Origin: Nitrospirota bacterium
GTDB lineage: Bacteria; Nitrospirota; Thermodesulfovibrionia; Thermodesulfovibrionales; SM23-35
DNA length: 7,800 bases
Assembly (NCBI GenBank): GCA_029883145.1
Contig: JAOUJR010000076.1
Span: 1 to 7,800, forward strand
Reading direction: 5' to 3'
Shown: positions 1 to 5,870 of the stretch, piece by piece
Layout: each line of letters begins with the position of its first letter
Position numbering within the stretch: the first letter of the stretch is position 1
Notes under the pieces: model-generated
Seen by the model: only the letters and a program-made list of their open reading frames with translations
What the model was told of the DNA's origin: nothing
Database searches by the model: none
Program-made: the position numbers and the translations under genes

Positions 1-57
1 ATTCTTTTGCAACACCACACCAGAAATTGATTCAGGTCAGGGGTACATGGGGGCACT

Positions 58-597
58 TTAACTTTTGCTGCGCAGTCTGATCAGAAATTCCCGATATTTA
101 TTTGCAAACCCTTCTTTCTCTGACCAGCGTTTCACTTCCCGCAGGTTTATTTTCTGGGCTTTTGCTACCATTAGCGCCTGCTCCATTGCCTGTGGGTCAT
201 TCCAGTGATAATAAGCTGCAAGTCTATCTTTGACACTGTCCGTGGGAGTTAACATAACAACCGTGCCCATCGTTGTCTTCAGCCTGAATTCATCCCTGAT
301 GGGTTCATTGCCTATAGCGGCTGGCGGAGCAACGAATTCGATAAAAAAAGGACAGCCGGAACGGATGAAATGGCGTGAACTTTTTCGCCTAAAACCGACA
401 TCTCCCAGAGCAGTGGCGACCTCTTTCAAAGTTGCATGAGTTATAAAGTCGAGGTCGAACGATAGATATCTGTTTTTTGTATAGATGGAAACGCAGGCTC
501 CGCCTACCAGTATTGCATCAATCCCGCATTCCCGAAGTTTCTCAGATATGAGAACTGCCAGCTGCTTAATTCCTATCTTTTTCCAGTCTATCCTCAC
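58..597 (-). CDS. small AbiEii-like nucleotidyltransferase
   Basis: A 179-residue protein with the signature of the polymerase-beta nucleotidyltransferase fold: G32-G33 in VGG, followed by D48 and D50 in SFDLDF, and a likely third carboxylate at E87 (IEF). These residues normally bind the metal ions that activate an NTP for transfer. The C-terminal half has a TPTDSVKDRLAAYYHW stretch that I recall as typical of stand-alone nucleotidyltransferases paired with a winged-helix gene. The start is GTG, overlapping the TGA stop of the upstream winged-helix gene by four bases (GTGA), so translation is probably coupled. It is shorter than classical AbiEii toxins (about 300 residues). The active-site residues look intact. 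The target (tRNA, protein or other) cannot be read from sequence, and a toxin role is inferred from the pairing and the operator layout. Confidence 0.8.
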   Translation of the reverse strand: MRIDWKKIGIKQLAVLISEKLRECGIDAILVGGACVSIYTKNRYLSFDLDFITHATLKEVATALGDVGFRRKSSRHFIRSGCPFFIEFVAPPAAIGNEPIRDEFRLKTTMGTVVMLTPTDSVKDRLAAYYHWNDPQAMEQALMVAKAQKINLREVKRWSEKEGFANKYREFLIRLRSKS

Positions 598-923
598 AGG
601 GGCTTGCCAGCTCTCCTTGGCCTCGTCCGCTTCCTGTAATAAGTCTCCTTTTCCTTTTCAGGAAGAAATTCGTATGCTTTTGCTACCAGTGCCTTCAACT
701 GATTAAGCAACGGATATCTTGGATTGAACGTATAGATTCTCACCCGGCCAACAAGACGACTCACCACTATTCCGGCATTTTCGAGTCTTCTCAATTGCTG
801 CTGAATTCTGTTCACGGGTTCTCCAAAAGTCTTTGCCAATCCAAGAGGGTATCCTTCCCCATAGACATAGAGCATGTAAAAGATTTTTTCAATTATTATA
901 TTTCCGAATAAACCTTCAAGCAT
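594..923 (-). CDS. winged-helix DNA-binding protein, probable autoregulator or antitoxin of the nucleotidyltransferase
   Basis: A 109-residue protein with an N-terminal winged helix: helices at about residues 9-50, including a recognition-helix-like segment (VNRIQQQLRRLE, 37-48), then a beta wing (GIVVSRLVGRVRIYTFNPRYP, 51-71). The C-terminus is basic (RKRTRPRRAGKPL). I chose the ATG at 923 because MLEGLFGN is the usual opening of this family. An in-frame ATG at 944 would add seven residues but lies inside the operator palindrome. No Shine-Dalgarno sequence is visible before either start. The stop overlaps the GTG start of the nucleotidyltransferase gene. Pairing with a nucleotidyltransferase and an operator-bearing promoter resembles AbiEi/AbiEii, where AbiEi is a winged-helix antitoxin and repressor. 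General database labels for such proteins are often 'ArsR family regulator'. The function here is inferred. Confidence 0.8.
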   Translation of the reverse strand: MLEGLFGNIIIEKIFYMLYVYGEGYPLGLAKTFGEPVNRIQQQLRRLENAGIVVSRLVGRVRIYTFNPRYPLLNQLKALVAKAYEFLPEKEKETYYRKRTRPRRAGKPL

Positions 924-930
924 AGTGAAA

Positions 931-970
931 CTACCATAAAACATGGTATATTTACCATAATTTATGGTAG
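931..970. promoter_or_regulatory. two tandem palindromic operators, TACCAT-N5-ATGGTA
   Basis: Two 17-base palindromes, TACCATAAAACATGGTA (932-948) and TACCATAATTTATGGTA (953-969), sit with centres 21 bases apart, about two helical turns, so both would be on the same face of the DNA. The outermost arms also form a 10-base perfect inverted repeat (931-940 with 961-970). The region lies directly upstream of the winged-helix start and overlaps the -10 box. This is the arrangement expected for binding of two dimers of an autorepressor. Confidence 0.75.
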
Positions 971-992
971 CTTAAAAAGTCTGCTTTGTCAA
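964..992 (-). promoter_or_regulatory. sigma70-type promoter of the winged-helix/nucleotidyltransferase pair
   Basis: On the minus strand a perfect -35 TTGACA (987-992) is followed by a 17-base spacer and a -10 TACCAT (964-969), which matches TATAAT at four of six positions. The -10 hexamer is exactly one half-site of the operator, so repressor binding would block RNA polymerase. The predicted transcript starts near 957, leaving a leader of about 34 bases that contains the second palindrome. Confidence 0.7.
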
Positions 993-1034
993 GAGTAAAA
1001 ATGAAGGAGAAACATTGGTCAGGAAATTATTAAG

Positions 1035-1601
1035 TTAACCCTTCCTTCCTATAGAAAAAGCCTGGCCGAGATAGTCGCCGACTTTATGATAGGTACGCAC
1101 TTCGGGAGAAAAAAGAAATGGTTTTACTTTTTCAATATCGGGAAGTCCTTTTTCACCAAGGACAGATTCATCGGCCTTTACATCAAGAATCTCACCAATG
1201 AATTGCGTATGCAACCCGATTTCAATAACATGGTTCACCCTGCACTCTAACACTAAGGGAAATTCTCCAACATACGGGGCGTCAACAAGTTCGCTCTTAA
1301 CCGGAGTAAGTCCAGTGGCTGAAAACTTGTCCACATCTTTCCCTGACACTATGCCGAAATAATCGGTTTCCCTGACATACTTCTCGGAAGGAATATTCAC
1401 AGTAAATGCCTTCCGTTCTGTAATATTGCTGTAAGTATATGTTGCCTTCCTTAGAGAAATTGCGACACTTGGAGGTTTGGAACAGCAGATCCCTACCCAT
1501 GCAGCGGTCATCACATTTGGTTTGCTATCTTTATCATATGACCCTATAACCCATACCGGTGTAGGACATACAAGAGTTCTTGCTCCTAAAGACTTTTTCA
1601 T
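1035..1601 (-). CDS. flavin reductase-like FMN-binding protein (flavoredoxin family)
   Basis: A 188-residue single-domain protein of the flavin reductase-like family (split-barrel FMN-binding fold). Typical segments are visible in order: [23 protein letters not shown] at the N-terminus, [24 protein letters not shown] (28-51), [11 protein letters not shown] (112-122), [18 protein letters not shown] (130-147) and [12 protein letters not shown] at the end. Such proteins bind FMN and pass electrons in anaerobes, as in the flavoredoxin of sulfate reducers; the physiological partner is unknown here. The start at ATG 1601 is favoured over an in-frame ATG at 1616 because AGGAGG (1608-1613) sits six bases upstream and family members begin MKKSLGA. 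It follows the PqqD-like gene by 52 bases on the same strand. It may be cotranscribed with it, but the strong ribosome site allows independent translation, and a link to peptide modification is only positional. Confidence 0.9.
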   Translation of the reverse strand: MKKSLGARTLVCPTPVWVIGSYDKDSKPNVMTAAWVGICCSKPPSVAISLRKATYTYSNITERKAFTVNIPSEKYVRETDYFGIVSGKDVDKFSATGLTPVKSELVDAPYVGEFPLVLECRVNHVIEIGLHTQFIGEILDVKADESVLGEKGLPDIEKVKPFLFSPEVRTYHKVGDYLGQAFSIGRKG

Positions 1602-1607
1602 GAGAGA

Positions 1608-1613
1608 CCTCCT
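1608..1613 (-). promoter_or_regulatory. Shine-Dalgarno AGGAGG deciding the flavin reductase start
   Basis: A full AGGAGG on the minus strand, six bases before ATG at 1601. It is the strongest ribosome binding site in the window and lies between the two candidate starts (1616 and 1601), so it selects the inner one. Confidence 0.85.
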
Positions 1614-1653
1614 CAAGTATTTCAGTCTATATTGGCTATCATGCCCCTTTTCA

Positions 1654-1938
1654 CTAAGGGATGACCTCTATAAGCTTCTTTGTCTGAAGTTCCTGCACTA
1701 AATGCAGGATATCCTGTTTGAGTTCTTCTGAAGCGACTTCATACTCCTCTTTCATAGTCTCAAAAACAGATTGCAATATCCCCTTTTCGACTAAAAGGTC
1801 CCAAATTCGGCTTCCAACCGGATCAAGACCAAAGTAAATACCTGTGCCAAGGTTAAGGAATACTGTCTCATCTCCGACTTTCTGAAATATAACTCCCTCG
1901 GGTATCTTTACTTTATCATCAATAGACAAGGTTTGCAT
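1654..1938 (-). CDS. PqqD-like RiPP recognition element protein (lasso B1-like)
   Basis: A 94-residue stand-alone PqqD-family protein. Family features are the opening [46 protein letters not shown] (about residues 4-49: a small beta sheet and the start of the helical part) and a C-terminal helical region ending [13 protein letters not shown]. PqqD-type domains (RREs) bind the leader of a precursor peptide and present it to a modifying enzyme; in lasso loci the equivalent is B1. I prefer ATG 1938, since homologues start just before LSIDD. A TTG at 1989 would extend the protein by 17 residues and overlap the upstream kinase gene's stop by seven bases, so it remains possible. Neither start has a clear Shine-Dalgarno. 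It lies directly downstream of the kinase-like gene, consistent with one operon. The client peptide is not identified. Confidence 0.85.
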   Translation of the reverse strand: MQTLSIDDKVKIPEGVIFQKVGDETVFLNLGTGIYFGLDPVGSRIWDLLVEKGILQSVFETMKEEYEVASEELKQDILHLVQELQTKKLIEVIP

Positions 1939-1982
1939 CGTATTTATATTATACGTCTTTCTTGGAAATTGAATGAGATTGA

Positions 1983-2945
1983 TTAACAATCAACTTTTAT
2001 GGTTTTTAAATCTGCGAGTATCGCTTCACGAATCGCGGGAAGGAAGTTAAGATTACGGGGGAAAGTGAGCTGCTGTACCGGGACTTTTGAGACAACTCGT
2101 TTAAGAAAGTGAAATTGCCGCTCAAGCATTTTCTGATCAGTAATATCAAGCCGGAAGGTACACTTGACCAGTGCCATAAAACTATCTTTAGGAAAAAAGC
2201 CTTCAATCATTACTTCTGTTTCTCCATCGGTTTCTGCTGGATCGGCAATGATATAGAGACGCTTGAGTAGCTGCGGTTCTTCACAAAACGCTTCTACTCT
2301 CTTCTCAATACAAAGCCTTTTTTTTGTGGTATAATGGGCAACTGATTTATGATTGCCGTTGTTTCCAAACAAGTATTCTAACGAATCATCCCTGAGTCTC
2401 AACCCAGGATAAGCCGGTATTGCATAAATATCCTGGTTTTGTTCAATCAGTGGTAAACAATCATCGGATATGAGAGGATACCCTGCCTGTAAAAAACTCC
2501 CGGCTATTGTTGATTTGCCTGAACCAGTAAGCCCGGCAAAAGCGATAACTCCCTGTGGCGTTCGAACTGCACTGGCATGCAGTGCCTCACCTCCCTTGAG
2601 ATTAATAACTAAGGGAATAACCTGGTCTAAGAGAAGATGCTGGATGGTCTCTTTCGGTATTTCGGGTTTGGGCATACAGAATATTTCTTTACCGTATTTG
2701 CTCACAAAGAAGTCAGCGATTTCATTAAAACGGAGGAGATAACCTCCGTTCACATTGGCTATAGATAACCATAGCTCTCCTCCGGAAAGGTGCCAGTGCA
2801 TGAAGCATTTGGATGATATGTCAAGAGTCTCCGATGAAGAAGTATGTAATACCTGAACATCAACCTCTGCTTTGTCAACAGGCACTGACTCTGGCAATGC
2901 TTTATCACTGGCTATAACAAGATTATATGCTTTATATATATACAT
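1983..2945 (-). CDS. HPr kinase-like P-loop ATPase of a RiPP-type locus
   Basis: A 320-residue protein whose central part resembles the catalytic domain of HPr kinase. HASAV (123-127) leads into a Walker A loop GLTGSGKST (138-146), then LISDD (158-162) supplies a Walker B-like acidic pair. The N-terminal ~110 residues are not HPr-kinase-like and I cannot assign them. I see no canonical EIRG(L/I)G HPr-kinase signature, so it is unlikely to be the carbon-regulation enzyme. Related kinases occur beside PqqD-like and B2 genes, and in paeninodin-type lasso loci such a kinase phosphorylates the C-terminal serine of the precursor (from memory). Phosphorylation of a peptide or small molecule is therefore the best guess. 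The ATG start has no obvious Shine-Dalgarno. It follows the B2-like gene after 48 bases and is followed directly by the PqqD-like gene. Confidence 0.85.
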   Translation of the reverse strand: MYIYKAYNLVIASDKALPESVPVDKAEVDVQVLHTSSSETLDISSKCFMHWHLSGGELWLSIANVNGGYLLRFNEIADFFVSKYGKEIFCMPKPEIPKETIQHLLLDQVIPLVINLKGGEALHASAVRTPQGVIAFAGLTGSGKSTIAGSFLQAGYPLISDDCLPLIEQNQDIYAIPAYPGLRLRDDSLEYLFGNNGNHKSVAHYTTKKRLCIEKRVEAFCEEPQLLKRLYIIADPAETDGETEVMIEGFFPKDSFMALVKCTFRLDITDQKMLERQFHFLKRVVSKVPVQQLTFPRNLNFLPAIREAILADLKTIKVDC

Positions 2946-2993
2946 TGTGTGCAGGTGAGTTATCTCGGAAATCTATTCCGGCAATACTTCTCT

Positions 2994-3431
2994 CTATCTT
3001 CTTTCCTCCCTTTTCAGTAAAGGAATATAGTGCTCACGTTCTGATCCTCCGATGAGAACCTTACCCTGGCTCTCTACCCATGCATGAGCCTGAAACAGAC
3101 TTTCTTCATTCCTTGCAACACCGATACACAGGGTAACATCATATCCTTGTTTCTGAAGTAATACTCGCAAAGTTAATGCCTTTGTGAAACAAGTTACTTT
3201 AAATACATATCGGCTTGCTGCTGTTACTGCCCAGGCAATACTGTCTTGAGATGGAATGTTCCCAAGGTGTCTCGCCTTAGATGGACGAATCAAATAGCCC
3301 AGAAGGTGGCTAAGTGTCTGAAAAGGAAGTAGCCATTGACCAAACCTGATGAGCCAGAGCAGGATCACAGCCCTTACCAAAAGTCGTTTATCAACTGCTG
3401 GAAGGCAAAAGAATTTATACACTCTTCTCAT
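2994..3431 (-). CDS. transglutaminase-fold cysteine protease, lasso peptide B2-like
   Basis: A 145-residue protein of the lasso B2 / Transglut_core3 family. It has a hydrophobic N-terminal segment (about residues 17-45) and then the protease core: catalytic-type Cys81 in TCFTKALTLRVLLQKQGYDVTLCIGV and His116 in FQAHAWVE, followed by KVLIGGSEREHYIPL. In lasso biosynthesis the B2 enzyme cuts the leader from the precursor bound by the PqqD-like B1. The third, acidic triad residue is not obvious: the stretch after HAWVE reads SQGKVLIGGSE, without an Asp where McjB has one. GAGGT sits five bases before the ATG start. It is the first gene of a three-gene set (B2-like, kinase-like, PqqD-like) with a plausible promoter just upstream. 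Neither a macrolactam synthetase nor a precursor gene is in the window, so the substrate is unknown. Confidence 0.85.
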   Translation of the reverse strand: MRRVYKFFCLPAVDKRLLVRAVILLWLIRFGQWLLPFQTLSHLLGYLIRPSKARHLGNIPSQDSIAWAVTAASRYVFKVTCFTKALTLRVLLQKQGYDVTLCIGVARNEESLFQAHAWVESQGKVLIGGSEREHYIPLLKREERR

Positions 3432-3477
3432 CCTCTACCTCATAATGGCTTCCTCTAATAAACACCATTTTTGCTTA

Positions 3478-3506
3478 AGTATACTCTATTATTTTTTTTC
3501 TCACAA
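3478..3506 (-). promoter_or_regulatory. probable promoter of the B2-like/kinase/PqqD gene set
   Basis: On the minus strand, TTGTGA (3501-3506) and TATACT (3478-3483) are separated by 17 bases, with an eight-A run in the spacer. The -10 matches consensus at five of six positions and the -35 at four of six. It lies about 50 bases upstream of the B2-like start and just past the thiD stop, suggesting transcription separate from thi. There is no convincing terminator between thiD and this site, so read-through is possible. Confidence 0.5.
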
Positions 3507-3513
3507 TATACTG

Positions 3514-3536
3514 TTGTGGTCACAAAATGATTTTGT
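3514..3536. promoter_or_regulatory. overlapping palindromes, possible operator
   Basis: TTGTGGTCACAA (3514-3525) and the perfect ACAAAAT-G-ATTTTGT palindrome (3522-3536) overlap just upstream of the proposed -35 box. TCACAA occurs twice, at 3501-3506 and 3520-3525, 19 bases apart. The one-base centre makes a transcript hairpin unfavourable, so a protein-binding site is more likely than a terminator. No regulator is identified. Confidence 0.35.
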
Positions 3537-3537
3537 A

Positions 3538-4299
3538 TTAAATATAGAGTAGTCCCATCCCTTTGCCAGGGTGGTAGGCTTTTTTTATTGCATTATTTAC
3601 GAAGTCTTTTGCTTTTCTGACAGATTCAAGAGGAGTATATCCATGGGCAAGAAAAGCGGCAACCGCAGCAGAAAATACACATCCTGTTCCATGATATTCA
3701 CCCTCTATTTTTGGGCACTCTATAGTATGTAACTCTCCATCATAATAAAGATCTGAGGCTGTCTGTTCGAGGTGACCACCGGTAATAACCACTGCTTCTG
3801 GGCCCATATCCTTCAAGGCCTTCGCAGTATTTTCCATACTTTTTTTATCTTTAATCATAATACCTGTCAGCATTGATGCTTCATGGATATTCGGGGTAAT
3901 GAGCTTTGATAAAGGGAAAAGGTTTTCTTTTAATGCATTTAAGGTTCCATTGTCAACAAGGCTTGTGCCCGATGAAGACACGGTAACAGGATCAATAACA
4001 AGATTACCCAATGAATACTCTTTTAAGATTTTCGCAACAACTTCCACAGCCCAGCTGCTATAAATCATCCCTATCTTTATTGCATCAGGTCTGATATCGG
4101 ATAGAAGAATAGTGATCTGTTTCTCAAAGAAATTTTTTTCTACAGGAAGGACTGAATAAACACCTTCTGTATTCTGTGCGGTAATTGCAGAAATAACAGA
4201 GAGCCCGTGCACCTCAAGGGCCCTGAAGACCTTTAAATCAATCTGTAATCCTGCACCCCCTGTGGGGTCAGAACCGGCTATCGTAAGTGCTGTCTTCAT
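3538..4299 (-). CDS. thiD: hydroxymethylpyrimidine/phosphomethylpyrimidine kinase
   Basis: ThiD phosphorylates HMP and HMP-phosphate with ATP, giving HMP-diphosphate for ThiE. The 253-residue length is normal for the single-domain enzyme. Ribokinase-superfamily features are the N-terminal AGSDPTGGAG (8-17), VIDPVTVSSSG (101-111), ITPNIHEASMLTG (134-146), and HGTGC (203-207), whose GTGC supplies the anion hole and the cysteine typical of ThiD. It is the last gene of the thi run, 224 bases after thiC, and that gap holds a structured repeat ending only 15 bases before the ATG. The region just before the ATG (CTCTATTTAAAATTA) has no Shine-Dalgarno, so how this gene is translated is unclear. No thiE fusion or frameshift is seen. 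Confidence 0.96.
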   Translation of the reverse strand: MKTALTIAGSDPTGGAGLQIDLKVFRALEVHGLSVISAITAQNTEGVYSVLPVEKNFFEKQITILLSDIRPDAIKIGMIYSSWAVEVVAKILKEYSLGNLVIDPVTVSSSGTSLVDNGTLNALKENLFPLSKLITPNIHEASMLTGIMIKDKKSMENTAKALKDMGPEAVVITGGHLEQTASDLYYDGELHTIECPKIEGEYHGTGCVFSAAVAAFLAHGYTPLESVRKAKDFVNNAIKKAYHPGKGMGLLYI

Positions 4300-4314
4300 T
4301 AATTTTAAATAGAG

Positions 4315-4420
4315 ACAAGCAGGACATTGTGTTTGAGCGGTTTTAAATTCTTTCGAAGAAAGAATTTACCTCGGAGGTCGATACGACCGAGAATGAGCGA
4401 AAATACTGTGTCCTGCTTGT
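4315..4420 (+). repeat. structured repeat, copy 1 (three-helix palindromic element)
   Basis: A 106-base element between thiC and thiD. Outer helix P1 pairs 4315-4334 with 4401-4420 (17 Watson-Crick pairs, two G-T wobbles, one T-T mismatch). Inside are hairpin P2 (4344-4354 with 4358-4368, GAA triloop) and hairpin P3 (4376-4380 with 4384-4388). The junction strands GAGCGGTTT, CCTCGGA and GAGAATGAGCGA are identical in copy 2 at 7466-7576, while the helices differ by compensatory changes. I list it on the + strand because the wobble pairs make sense only there. It is not a class I recognise; ERIC-like or MITE-like repeat and structured RNA both remain open. Confidence 0.85.
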
Positions 4421-4523
4421 TTAACAGCAATTTTTTGACGCTTTGAAAAGATTTTTAGCATTTCTGCCTCACTTTTTATGCAACGTTTAGGTAAATTTTC
4501 GAGCAATGTCTTTATTATTCGTT

Positions 4524-5825
4524 TTAAACAGTTACCTTCTTTTCTTTTTCCCTCAGTACCTTCTCCACTATTTTTATTGCACAGAACTCCCCGCACATGC
4601 TGCACACTTCCTGTTCAGTTGGAGGAACTTCTGAACGCCATTTACGAATTCTCTCTGGATCAAAACTTAATGCAATCTGCCCGTTCCAGTCGAGGTTCTT
4701 CCTGCATTGTGCCATCTTTCTGTCACGCTCGATTGCGCCGGGAATACCTTTTGCAATATCTGCAGCATGTGCAGCTATCTTTAATGCAATGAGCCCTTCT
4801 TTTACATCTTCAATATTCGGAAGCCTGATATGTTCTGAAGGTGTGACATAACAGAGGAAATCCGCACCTGCAGCACCTGCAATAGCGCCACCTATGGCTG
4901 CTGCAATATGGTCATACCCCATTGCAACGTCAGTTACAAGCGGACCAAGCACATAGAAAGGCGCACCTTTACAGATTTCTTTCTGGATTTTTATGTTCAA
5001 TTCAACCTGGTTCAAAGGCACATGACCAGGACCTTCTATTATTGTCTGCACACCTGATTCGAGGGCTATATCTCTTAATTCTCCGATTGTAAGCAGTTCT
5101 TCAAGCTGGCTTCTGTCAGTTGCATCCTCAAGGCATCCGGGACGCAGGGCATCTCCGAGGCTCAATGTCAAATCATATTTTTTTGCAATCTCAAGCAGTT
5201 TGTCGTAATACTCATAAAGCGGATTTTCCTTATCATTGTAAATCATCCACTCGAGAAGGAAAGAACCACCACGGCTTACTATATCAAGGACTCTGCCTTC
5301 TCCTTTAAGCCTTTCAACTGCCTTTCTTGTGATACCGCAATGGACTGTAACAAAATCAACTCCATCTCTTGCGTGTTCTTCTATCACCTCAAAAATACTA
5401 TCAATGGTCATCTTTGCTATTGTTCCATACACCTCTGCAGCTCTTACTGCAGCCTCGTAAATGGGGACTGTGCCAATTGAGAGAGGAGACTTGCTTAAAA
5501 GAAGCCTTCTCAAATCCTTAATCGGCCCTCCTGTTGAGAGATCCATAACCGCATCAGCACCATATTTAACAAGCACCTCGAGTTTCTCTATTTCATCGTT
5601 AAAAGAAACTTTATCTTTTGATGTCCCTATATTTGCATTGACCTTTGTTCTCAGCCCTTTTCCAATCCCGATTGGTTTTATAGTGTGATACATATTTTTT
5701 GGTATTACTGTTAAGCCTTTCGCAATATCAACAGAAAGAGTTTCAGGTGATATGCCTTCAGAAAAAGCAACCTCTTTCACCTCATCAGTAACAATCCCTT
5801 TTTTTGCAAGTTCTATTCTTGTCAT
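4524..5825 (-). CDS. thiC: phosphomethylpyrimidine synthase ThiC
   Basis: ThiC is a radical SAM enzyme that rearranges aminoimidazole ribotide into HMP-phosphate, the pyrimidine half of thiamin. From ATG 5825 the protein has 433 residues, the short form without the extra N-terminal domain of enterobacterial ThiC. It opens MTRIELAKKGIVTDEVKEVA, as short ThiC proteins do. Conserved blocks include NANIGTSKD, MDLSTGG, GTVPIYEA, FVTVHCGI, SRGGSFLLEWM, SLGDALRPGC, EGPGHVPLNQV and CYVTPSEHIRLP. The Fe-S cluster cysteines are at the C-terminus as CSMCGEFC (408, 411, 415), spaced CX2CX3C rather than the textbook CX2CX4C. An in-frame TTG at 5837 would add four residues; GGTGGGTGA before the ATG favours 5825. 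It follows thiE after 45 bases in the same operon. Confidence 0.97.
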   Translation of the reverse strand: MTRIELAKKGIVTDEVKEVAFSEGISPETLSVDIAKGLTVIPKNMYHTIKPIGIGKGLRTKVNANIGTSKDKVSFNDEIEKLEVLVKYGADAVMDLSTGGPIKDLRRLLLSKSPLSIGTVPIYEAAVRAAEVYGTIAKMTIDSIFEVIEEHARDGVDFVTVHCGITRKAVERLKGEGRVLDIVSRGGSFLLEWMIYNDKENPLYEYYDKLLEIAKKYDLTLSLGDALRPGCLEDATDRSQLEELLTIGELRDIALESGVQTIIEGPGHVPLNQVELNIKIQKEICKGAPFYVLGPLVTDVAMGYDHIAAAIGGAIAGAAGADFLCYVTPSEHIRLPNIEDVKEGLIALKIAAHAADIAKGIPGAIERDRKMAQCRKNLDWNGQIALSFDPERIRKWRSEVPPTEQEVCSMCGEFCAIKIVEKVLREKEKKVTV

Positions 5826-5870
5826 TTCACCCACCAATTTGAAAATATTTTCTTGCTTTTAAAAGGTTTT

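Noticed and set aside
1..57. Possible end of a mobile element (GGTCAGGGGTACATGGGGGCAC)
   Set aside because: Only one copy, no matching inverted repeat or transposase in the window; it is simply unassigned sequence after the nucleotidyltransferase stop.
1602..1653. Short hairpin CCCTT/AAGGG between the PqqD-like and flavin reductase genes as a terminator
   Set aside because: Only five pairs and no U-run follows in the direction of transcription.
1948..1953. TATAAT on the minus strand before the PqqD-like start
   Set aside because: No -35 sequence at a usable distance (CATTCA or TCATTC at best), and the gene is nearly contiguous with the kinase gene, so an internal promoter is not supported.
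1983..2945. Annotation as true HPr kinase/phosphorylase (hprK)
   Set aside because: The P-loop core is similar, but I see no EIRGLG-type signature, the N-terminal domain differs, and the neighbours are RiPP-type genes.
3415..3468. 17-codon minus-strand ORF just upstream of and overlapping the B2-like start, considered as a precursor peptide
   Set aside because: It has no ribosome site, is too short for a lasso precursor, and lacks a leader/core arrangement or the conserved Thr near a Gly or Cys core start.
4315..4420. Hammerhead or other known self-cleaving ribozyme for the three-way junction
   Set aside because: Neither strand shows the hammerhead CUGANGA...GAAA core, and I could not match the junctions to twister or hairpin motifs.
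4366..4605. Minus-strand open frame of 79 codons ending SRSYRPPR
   Set aside because: It overlaps the real 3' end of thiC in another frame and ends inside the structured repeat; the inner 32-codon part (from 4464) has no ribosome site and its tail is translated repeat sequence.
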